Shown piece by piece: positions 10,185 through 18,700 of a stretch of DNA of 64,000 nt (its first letter is position 1; every line of letters starts with the position of its first letter). Source of the DNA: Rhizobacter sp. SG703 (GTDB taxonomy: Bacteria > Pseudomonadota > Gammaproteobacteria > Burkholderiales > Burkholderiaceae_C); assembly GCF_012275445.1 (NCBI RefSeq), contig NZ_JAAZQK010000003.1, positions 372,001-436,000 on the forward strand, written 5' to 3'. A program made the position numbers and the translations under genes. The notes below the pieces were generated by a model. That model saw only the letters and a list, made by a program, of their open reading frames with translations, had not been told where the DNA came from and searched no databases.

Positions 10185-10576
10185 ATGAATACATCTCTGA
10201 TGAAGATATCAAGTGGTATGGGATCGAAGAAGCCGACAGGCGGCTGTTCAACATCACGTTCCGTCCGGAGTGGACCATCAACCGAGAGCGAGATGTCTAT
10301 CTGCGACTCGTGGGCTCGGGGAGGGAGGAGTTCGCCAATCACAAACGATTCGCGTTGTACTGGGAGGGCAAATTGATCCTCATCCGCTTGGATCAGCAAA
10401 CCGGCCGTTCGAGCGCGGGTTGCTCCGTTCACTACGAACTCTTGGGCATCGAACTGGCTACCGACTTGGCGAGTAGCCGGCCGCAAGTCCTCATGGATTT
10501 GAAGGAAGCTCTGACGACGTATGCCGGCGGAGGTGTGAACGCTCGGTCGCAGAACGCAACCAGTTTTGGCTTCTGA
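10172..10576 (+). CDS. Small cytosolic protein of an unrecognised family, paralogue 1 of 3
   Basis: 134 residues, no signal peptide or membrane helix. The ATG giving MPFVNEYIS was chosen because it aligns with the starts of the paralogues at 10625 and 12367. Shared positions: NEYIS at the N-terminus; D-x2-x-WYGIEE; a central W-T-I-N/D-x-E/D-R-D-V-YLR segment; GREEF; LYWEGKL-x3-RLDQQTG; DLKEAL-x2-YAGGG near the C-terminus. It is closer to paralogue 3 than to paralogue 2. It overlaps the end of the transporter remnant, so the two probably shared a transcript. Function unknown. Location before an RTX gene allows immunity, chaperone or modification-substrate roles, but none is shown by the sequence. 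Confidence 0.82.
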   Translation: MPFVNEYISDEDIKWYGIEEADRRLFNITFRPEWTINRERDVYLRLVGSGREEFANHKRFALYWEGKLILIRLDQQTGRSSAGCSVHYELLGIELATDLASSRPQVLMDLKEALTTYAGGGVNARSQNATSFGF

Positions 10577-10624
10577 ACATGGACCGCTCAGGTCAGAACG
10601 CTCGTATACCAGGAGAGGGAAGTC

Positions 10625-11026
10625 ATGGCTTTCTCTAACGAGTACATCTCCGACGCAGACGTCAAGAAGTACGACCTCGAATCGATCGATCAGAAGTTCG
10701 TTGTCGGCGGCACGCATTCCCGTGACTGGACGATCGACCGAGATCGCAATATTTATTTGCGTGTCGTGACGAGGGGGCGTGAGGAGATGGCGCACGTGTC
10801 CACGTGGACGCTGTTTCGCCACGGCGACCTTGTTGCGGTCGAGCTGGAATTGCAAGGCACCACCGGAGGTGTCGCGCAGGCGAGTTCAGCCTACATCAAG
10901 GTGCGCCGGACAGATCTGCCGGAGCATCTGCAAGCACTGCGAAGCGATGTGCTTGCAGATTTCCGGGAAGCGCTGGTTGCCTACGGAGATGGCGGAGTTT
11001 TTAACACCGCTACGTCCTTCCATTGA
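10625..11026 (+). CDS. Small cytosolic protein of an unrecognised family, paralogue 2 of 3
   Basis: 133 residues, preceded by a good ribosome-binding site (AGGAGAGGGA). It keeps the family frame: SNEYISDADVKKYDLE, DWTIDRDRNIYLR, GREEM, a strand like WTLFRHGDLVAVEL, and DFREALVAYGDGGVF. It replaces the RLDQQTG stretch of paralogues 1 and 3 with ELELQGTTGG. The conserved Trp-Thr-Ile-Asp-Arg and Tyr-Leu-Arg strands suggest a small mixed alpha/beta fold. Six bases separate it from the oxygenase gene, so the two are likely co-translated. Confidence 0.85.
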   Translation: MAFSNEYISDADVKKYDLESIDQKFVVGGTHSRDWTIDRDRNIYLRVVTRGREEMAHVSTWTLFRHGDLVAVELELQGTTGGVAQASSAYIKVRRTDLPEHLQALRSDVLADFREALVAYGDGGVFNTATSFH

Positions 11027-11032
11027 CCTTGG

Positions 11033-11626
11033 ATGACTATGCTGAACCTGACTAACTTTGCCGTACCACCGCCGCAGTGGGTGGCCCATTCGGAGCGTGT
11101 GTTCTCGACACGAAATCTGTTGCTTGCCGACGAGTGCGCCGCGCTGATCGAGTTGGCGGAGCAGCGGGGCTTTGGCGCGGCGACGGTGCGCACGGACGGC
11201 GGGCCGCAAGTGATGAGCACCGTACGGAACAATGAACGTGCGCAGTTCGAGGCGCCGGAATGGATCGCGTTGGTGTGGCAACGGATGGCGGCGATGCCGC
11301 TGCCGGCGCTCGAAGGCGAAGTGGCGCTTGGGCTGCCGAAGCAATTGCGCTTCTACAAGTACTCACCCGGACAGCGCTTCAGGATGCACAAGGACGGCCC
11401 GTGGCATGAAGACGGCCTGACGAGCAAGCTGACTCTGCTGGTGTACTTGAACGAAGGCTTTGCCGGTGGGGAGACGGACTTCCGGACGTTCGGGATCGTG
11501 CCGAAGGTGGGAAGCGGATTGCTGTTCATCCATCACACGTGGCACGAAGGGGCGGCGGTAACGGAAGGGGTCAAGTATGTGTTGCGGTCGGATGTGATGT
11601 ATGGGATGCCGGGAATCAATTTGTAA
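11033..11626 (+). CDS. 2-oxoglutarate/Fe(II)-dependent prolyl-4-hydroxylase-like oxygenase
   Basis: 197 residues, cytosolic. The double-stranded beta-helix core carries the iron triad: His119 and Asp121 in RMHKDGPW, and His171 in HHTWHEG. The 2OG-binding basic residue follows in GVKYVLRSD. Such P4H-family enzymes hydroxylate Pro, Asp, Asn or small molecules, using O2 and releasing succinate and CO2. It lies tightly after paralogue 2 and upstream of the RTX gene, so a protein of this island is an attractive but unproven substrate. ATG at 11033 or 11039 are both possible; the former is 6 bases from the previous stop. Confidence 0.88.
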   Translation: MTMLNLTNFAVPPPQWVAHSERVFSTRNLLLADECAALIELAEQRGFGAATVRTDGGPQVMSTVRNNERAQFEAPEWIALVWQRMAAMPLPALEGEVALGLPKQLRFYKYSPGQRFRMHKDGPWHEDGLTSKLTLLVYLNEGFAGGETDFRTFGIVPKVGSGLLFIHHTWHEGAAVTEGVKYVLRSDVMYGMPGINL

Positions 11627-11698
11627 GTATTGGTTTTGACTGACTCTGCGAATTTGACGTTGTGATTGCTGATTAATATTTGATTGCCGAGAGAAATT

Positions 11699-12232
11699 AT
11701 GACTTACCAGCTGAAGATGATTACTTCTGTCGATGCTTCCAAAATAATCTCAGACGCCGATGAGAGAAAGCAACGGCATTTGGCCATGAGAGGAGGTCAT
11801 TTTGAAGGCGGTGACAACCTTCACTGGGCAGTCGATGTTAATAGAAATAGCTATTTATTCTGGGCGCCTCAGCTTCCGATGGACTCGCGGTGTACATATT
11901 ATTTCTTCAATAATGGTCGAATGTACTCGTTATCGCTGAAGAATAATTCATCTGGGCTCCTGCGCCCCCTGGATCATGAGGCTGACTTCGATTCGAATCA
12001 ACTGCGAGAAATGGTGAGAGAGGCATTTCTTGTTTACGGAATGTATGGTGAGCCAGGAGGCGCGCCTGTATTGGTGAATTTTGAAGGGCGGGGGGTTAAT
12101 ATGGCAAAAGATTATCTCGCGGCCTACCTTCAGCTCACGGACCCGGCTGCAAATTTCACTGTCAAATCACTCTTTGACCTGATAGACGAAGTCAGTGGTT
12201 CGGTGAAAGGGGCCGCTGCAGGCGATACATAG
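11699..12232 (+). CDS. Hypothetical protein, possible divergent member of the small island family
   Basis: 177 residues; ATG chosen after a GAGAG ribosome-binding site. No recognised domain, signal peptide or membrane helix. Its middle follows the order of the small paralogues: W-A-V-D-x-NRNSYLF (compare W-T-I-D-x-x-RDIYLR), YFFNNGRMYSLSLK..SSG (compare LYWxGxLxxxRL..TG), and LREMVREAFLVYG (compare VxxDLKEGLIAYQ). It has an extra ~45-residue C-terminal tail. Local GC is much lower than the window norm (24 of 60 bases at 11881-11940), pointing to recent transfer. The relation to the paralogues is inference by eye. Confidence 0.75.
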   Translation: MTYQLKMITSVDASKIISDADERKQRHLAMRGGHFEGGDNLHWAVDVNRNSYLFWAPQLPMDSRCTYYFFNNGRMYSLSLKNNSSGLLRPLDHEADFDSNQLREMVREAFLVYGMYGEPGGAPVLVNFEGRGVNMAKDYLAAYLQLTDPAANFTVKSLFDLIDEVSGSVKGAAAGDT

Positions 12233-12366
12233 TTGTTGTTCAGTGGGTTGATGCCAGATGGCCAAGGACATCGAAGACTCCGCGAGAGACAACCAAGCTA
12301 CGAACTTTTCTGAAATTTACTCTCGCAAAGTTATTGCTTTGCAATCGACATGACAGGAGAAATGAA

Positions 12367-12777
12367 ATGACTTTTATTAATGAATATATTTCGGCGCAAA
12401 ACATTAAGAAATATGACATTGAAGAAATAGATCGCCGATTCTTGAAGGTAACGTTCCAGCCAGATTGGACGGTTGATAAGGAGCGTGATATATATTTGCG
12501 TTTTGTAGGGTCTGGCCGCGAGGAGTTTGCGACACAGAAAGAGTGCACCCTGTATTGGTACGGGGTGCTGCTCACGGTTCGCCTGGATCAGCAAACGGGA
12601 ACTGCGCCGGATGGAAGTAGGTGGCGGCATTACAAGCTTTTGCAACTGGATCTGCCCGAGTCGATAGCGGATCAACGAAGCAAAGTTGTTTCGGACCTGA
12701 AAGAGGGGTTGATTGCTTACCAAGGTGGCGGCGTTTATTCAAGTGGCGCGCGAAGCACAACCACGTTTGATTTCTAA
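12367..12777 (+). CDS. Small cytosolic protein of an unrecognised family, paralogue 3 of 3
   Basis: 136 residues; ATG preceded by AGGAG at 8 bases. It has the same framework as its two relatives: INEYISAQNIKKYDIEEIDR, DWTVDKERDIYLR, GREEF, LYWYGVLLTVRLDQQTG, DLKEGLIAYQGGGVY, ending TTTFDF. Its codon use is AT-richer than paralogues 1 and 2, although the protein is close to paralogue 1, so the copies were probably acquired or exchanged separately rather than duplicated on the spot. It ends 15 bases before the RTX start codon, so it is almost certainly in the same transcript as the giant gene. Confidence 0.85.
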   Translation: MTFINEYISAQNIKKYDIEEIDRRFLKVTFQPDWTVDKERDIYLRFVGSGREEFATQKECTLYWYGVLLTVRLDQQTGTAPDGSRWRHYKLLQLDLPESIADQRSKVVSDLKEGLIAYQGGGVYSSGARSTTTFDF

Positions 12778-12792
12778 TAGGACGTTGCCGCC

Positions 12793-15700
12793 ATGACTTA
12801 CACCGCAGCAGAAGCTCTGCAACTCCTCACGAGCAATCCGGCTGCATACGCTACATCAGACAGCCTCTTGTCTCTAGTGGCTCAAATTTCATTAGAAGCG
12901 ACGGGTGGTCGCGTTCATGGAAGTGTGACCGTACTGTACAGCGGACCGCTTGGCGATGGTACGAGTTCAAATGCGATTATAAAGAGTATGCTCGCCTCCG
13001 GCGCGGATATTCGAGCTATCGATGCGACCGAGGTTGCTGCCTTCTTGGAGGCGCCTCAGTTCAAGAATGCAGTGGCGAAAGCTTTTAATTTGACGGAAAT
13101 CGCAGATCTGGATATCAGGGGAACTCCAGCGAACGATTTCCTTTATGCTTCTCGTGGCGGTGCTTGGGCCAATACCTCCGAACGCTTCGTTGCTGCAACT
13201 GTTGGCGAAGTTCGCGTTATTGCGCCATTTGCTTTGTCAAGCCGAGTATTCGCCCAAGTTGAGCTTCCTACTCTTCTTAACAATCTGAATGTGACATCGA
13301 TAGATGGCGTCCCGATCGCAACGATAAAAGCGATGGGCGATGAGTCAGCTATCCTGAATTCCATACGAGAACTCTCAAGAGACCAAACTCACTTCAGCAA
13401 GCTGACACCCGCAAGCACGGCAACGTACTTGGGATGGTCCGACGCTACTGCAGAACTTGCTCACAGCGATAAGGTACTCGTGCAGTCGTTTATCGAGCAA
13501 ACGGCAAAGATGGGTTCGGTTGAACTGGCCAATGCGAAAGCTGGGGCTGTGGCTATCCAGGACATGGTGAGGAATGCGCCGGCTGGATCGGCATGGGCGA
13601 AGAGGCTGGGGGTGTTTGGAACACTACTCACACTCACGCTGGCCGGAATGGATGCCAACGCCAATCCATCGCGAGCCAAAGAAATCATGACGGAATGGGC
13701 CGTCGATGCTGGTGGCTCGTCTGCGCTGCAATGGGCGGCTGGGGCCATCGCAGCTGCTGGGGCAGGAGTTTTGGCTGCCGCCGGTGTTATCCCGGCGTCC
13801 GCGGCGGCGGCAATCGTGTTTGGCGCGGCCTTGATCGGTGGGTTCTTCGGCGGCGACGGCGCAGTTGAGTTCTATCGCTTGCTGAAGGACCGTGACCAAA
13901 ACGGGCGAAGAGATTTGCTGGACAAGCTCAGCAACCTCCTCTTCGGCGTCACCTCCACGATCACGACTCCACTGCCTACCGACCTCAATGGCAACAAGCT
14001 GACCATCGACGCCAGCCTGACCCGCGACGAACTGATCGGCCAGGCCCGCAACAGCATCGCATGGCGCTACGCGTTGCGCGAGCTGAATCCGTTCGTGGTC
14101 ACGGACGTGAGCTACACCGCGCACAACACCGATGGCTCGCTTGACCTGTCGGACGAAGCCAGCGGCCAAGGCATGACGGACTCCTACCTCAGCGATCGGG
14201 CCCAGATGCTGGCTTGGAAACTCAAATGGGACAAGCAAGGCGCGCGCGATGACGATGACAGCCCGCGCGGCGGCCACAAGAGCTACGACGACGATTGGGA
14301 TACATCGGCCGTGGCCGGGAACTGGGACTACATCGACTACACCCACGTCATCCCGGGCGGTTCCCCGCTCACGCTGGCCATCGACGGCACCGGCATCTCC
14401 CTGTACGACCACCAGATCGCTTTCGGCAGCGAGAAGGGCGACGTCATCAATGGCGATGGCGATGAGGACCATCTCTATGGGATGGGCGGCAATGACCTGC
14501 TCAACGGCAAGGATGGCAACGATCACCTGGAAGGTGGCGCCGGCAACGACTCGCTCATTGGGGGCCTGGGTGCCGACATGCTGATCGGCGGCACCGGAGA
14601 CGACACCCTCGAAGGCGGCAAGGGCACCGATACCTTGCAGGGCGGGGACGGCACGGACATCTACAAGTTCGCGGCAGAGGGTGGCTACGACACCATCGAG
14701 GACAAGGACGGCCAAGGCGAAATCAGAATCGACGGGCTGGGCCCCATCACGGGCGCCGGAGCGAAGAAGGTCGCCGACGGCGTCTGGCAGACCGCGGACA
14801 AGAAGGTGAACTACACGCTCGTTCCCATCGACGAGCTGCGGAACGATCTCTTCATCACGTTCTCGGATCGAACCGACGTCATTGCCGTGCGCGGCTGGTC
14901 GCCGAACAAGAACCTCGGCATCACGCTCGACGGTGCGTACACACCGCCCGAGACCGGCAACACCGTGCCGGGGACCCCTGTCAATGAAGTCCTGAACAGC
15001 AATGGCGCGAGTTCGACCTTGCTCGGCTTCGCCGGCAACGATGCCCTCAATGGATCGGCAGAAGCCGACCTGCTGGATGGTGGCGAAGGCCACGACCTGC
15101 TGGCCGGTGGTGCCGGCCGCGACACGCTTCAAGGCGGCGACGGAAGCGACTACATCTTCGGCTCCGCGGGCTACGCGGGGGCAGGGTGGAGCGACACGCG
15201 CGGCGACTGGTCCGTGGTCGAAGGCAGCCAATGGCATGTCCCGGGCCTGGGCCTCCCGGTGACGGACGATGAAGGAAACGTGATCGATGGCGGCGCGGGC
15301 GACGACTGGGTGGCCGCTGGCTCCGGCAGCGACGTCGTGCATGCAGGCGATGGCAGCGATCTCGTCTACGGCATGGGTGGCAACGACTTCATCGACGGTG
15401 GCGACGGCGATGACGACCTCCACGGCGATGCCTCCATCGTGAACAGCACCAGTTCCTACATCCATACGCCGCAGGAGCAGCAAGGTGCGGACATTCTGTC
15501 CGGCGGTGCCGGCCAGGACACGCTCACCGGCTACGGTGGGGCCGACGATCTGTATGGCGATGAAGGGAATGACCTGCTGCTCGGCGATGCCGACATCGAA
15601 GCGGCCCCGGCTGCCATCCATGGCGACGACTACCTCGATGGCGGAGACGGTGACGACACCCTGCTGGGCCAGGGCGGCGCCGACGATCTCTTCGGCGGCG

Positions 15701-18700
15701 GTGGCAGCGACGTGCTGGTGGGCGACACCGCGTCCGACACGCCTTCGCAACAGCTGGCGGCCGAGTTCCACGGCGACGACTACCTCGACGGCGAAGCCGG
15801 GAACGACGTGCTCTATGGCGGCGGCGGCAAGGACACCCTCTTCGGCGGCGATGACAGCGATACGCTGATGGGCGACGACGCCGTGTCGCGCCTGTCGGCA
15901 TCGGCGCATGCCGCAGACTACCTGGATGGCGAGGCCGGTGACGACCGCCTGTTCGGCCAGGGCGGCGATGACAGCCTGTACGGCGGCACCGGCAACGACA
16001 GCCTGTGGGGCGATTCGGATGCCACCGGCGCCGATGCAGCAGCCTTCGGCAACGACTACCTCGATGGCGAGGATGGCGACGACTACCTCGAAGGCGGCGG
16101 CGGCGCCGACACGCTGTGGGGCAGCGCAGGCAACGACGCCTTGTGGGGTGACGCCGATGAAACGTCGCTCAGCGCCGCAGCGCATGGCAACGACCTGCTG
16201 GACGGCGGCGAAGGCGACGACACGCTCGTCGGCGGCGGCAAGGACGATGAACTTGGCGGCGGCGACGGCAACGACGAGCTTCGCGGCGATGACGTCACCA
16301 GCGTGGTCGCTGCTTCCCTGCACGGGAAGGACACGCTCGATGGCGGCGCGGGAGACGACAAGCTCTGGGGCGGTGGCAACGACGACGTGCTCGATGGCGG
16401 CGACGGCAACGACTGGCTGTCTGGCGAGGACGAGACCGGCAGCGATGCGGTCTCCACATTGACCGGCAACGACACGCTCTACGGTGGCACCGGGAACGAC
16501 AGCCTGCTGGGTGGCAATGGCAACGACGTGCTGGATGGCGGCGAAGGCTTCGACATGCTGTATGCCAGTGCCGGCGACGACACCTTGACGGGTGGCGAAG
16601 GTGCCGACTCCCTCTTCGGTGGCGCGGGCCAGGATGCACTGCGCGGCGGTGACGGTGATGACCTGCTGGCCGGTGGCGAAGGCGACGACACGCTGACCGC
16701 GGACATCGGCACGGACGTCCTCCTCGGAGGCGAAGGCAACGACCTGCTCGAGTCCGACGGCGATGACTACCTTGTCGGCGGCGCCGGCAACGACACCTAC
16801 CGCATCACCTTCAAGCCGGCCGAACTGGTCGAGGGCAAGCCGATCTACATCGCCTCCCACATCGACGACAACGAGGGCGACAACGTCCTGCAGGTCAATG
16901 GCGTCACGCTGGCCCACGACACCGCGGAAGTGTTCAGCCAGGACGGAACGACTTACGTCAGTTTCGGATCGGCCGGGCTTGTGTCCTATGGCTCCGGCAT
17001 CTCGCCGGGTTCACTGATGGTGGCCGATTCAACCGGGGCGACCCGGTCGCTGCAAACCATCGTCGACGCGACCGAAGCGCGAGGGCTGGTGCGCTCCGGT
17101 TACATGACCGGCAGCGGCATCATGTGGTCGTCGTCGATGACGGGCGACCAGGCGCTGACCGGCACCAGCGTGCGCGACCTGCTGCAAGGCGGCAGCGGCG
17201 AAGACCTGTTGAGCGGGGGCGGCGGAGACGATGTGCTCGAAGGCGGCATCGGCAACGATGAACTGCAGGGCGGCGCCGGCGCCGACCTGCTGTCCGGGGG
17301 CAAGGGCGACGACTCGCTGTCGGGACGCGTGACCGATGCTGAATCCGGTGTCGATGTCTACGAATTCAATCGCGGCGATGGCGTGGACACCATCGCAACC
17401 GTCCAGGCATCGGATGGCGGGCTGGACGTGATCCGCTTCGGTGCCGGCATCGGCCTCGCCGACATCCGGGTGAGCAGCCCTGGCGTGGCGCGTGGCGGTG
17501 CCCGGATCGTCTCGATCGACTACGGCCAGGGCGACGTCGTCACGCTGGAAGCGGGGGCGTACATGGCAATCGGAGCGCTGCAGTTCGCGGACGGCACGAC
17601 GGCATCGCTGCTCGATCTGATGCAGCTGCCGCCCGCCGAGGGCGGCCTGTCGGCCGACGGCGTGTACCGCGGTACGGCGGGCGCTGACCTGCTGGTGGGC
17701 TCCGAGCAGGACGACCGCATCGAGGGCGGGGCAGGCGACGACACGTTGACGGGCGGAGCCGGCAACGACACCCTGGTCGGTGGCACGGGCTCCAACACCT
17801 ACACCTTCAGCGGCAGCGATGGCTACGACGTGGTCGAGGGCAGCACCGACGAACTCGCCACCTTGCAGTTCGACGGCAGCGTCACCGGAGCACGCGACGG
17901 CAATGACCTGATCCTGGCGTCCGGAGAGTCCTCGATCGTCAGGATCAAGGACTACGCCTTGCATCCGGGCTTCGGGACATCCTGGCACGTCGAAGCCCAT
18001 GGCCACGCCGCGGTGACGCTGGACAGCATCGCGTCGGCATTGCCGCCGGCGCAGTCCGACCTGGCCGGGCGCAAGACCGCGTTAGTCGAGGCGCAACTGC
18101 GCGATTTCCGGATCGAGGGCCAGTTCGCCAGCTTTCTCGCGGGCGGTGTGCAGAGCGCCGACAAGGTCAGGCAGGTCGATCTCGAGGTGGCCGGTGATGC
18201 AGACTTCCTGCCTGGGGCGTGGCAGGTCGAGGAGTTTCAGCGATACCGGACCGTCATTGGCCGGGATCGCGGCTCCCATGCCCCCAGCTCGCCGGTCAAC
18301 CCCGCATCGGACATCAAGCGGTTCGTCTCGCTGGATGACTTGCCGGGTGGCGCATCCAATCTGCCGCCGGGTTCCACCCTGGTGAATGGCGGGCAGGGCC
18401 ACGACGTCCTCGGTGTGCTGCTGCCGGCGGGTTCGTCATCCGGCGGTTCGGGCTTCTACAAGCCGCGCAACGAACCGCCGGTCAGCACCTTCGAGACGGA
18501 GTCGTACATGGAGTACGTGTACACCGCCACGCAGGCGACGGTCCATGGTTCGGCCGGCGACGATTCCATCGAGTTCGGGGGCGGTGGCGGCAGCGTCAAC
18601 TATGAAGACATCGCCACCTTCACCGACTTCCGCGGATCCCTCGAAACCGGCGCTGGCGACGACTCGGTGAACATCGGCTACCGGACGCTAACCGACTGGG

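Noticed and set aside
14420-16790. CRISPR-like regular DNA repeats
   Set aside because: The periodicity is the 27-base coding period of RTX nonapeptides in one continuous reading frame; there are no identical repeats with unique spacers.
13624-16917. A 1097-codon open frame antisense to the RTX repeats
   Set aside because: It is the mirror of highly regular, GC-rich Gly/Asp codons; the translation is low-complexity Val/Ala/Gln and has no domain. It is a shadow of the RTX gene.
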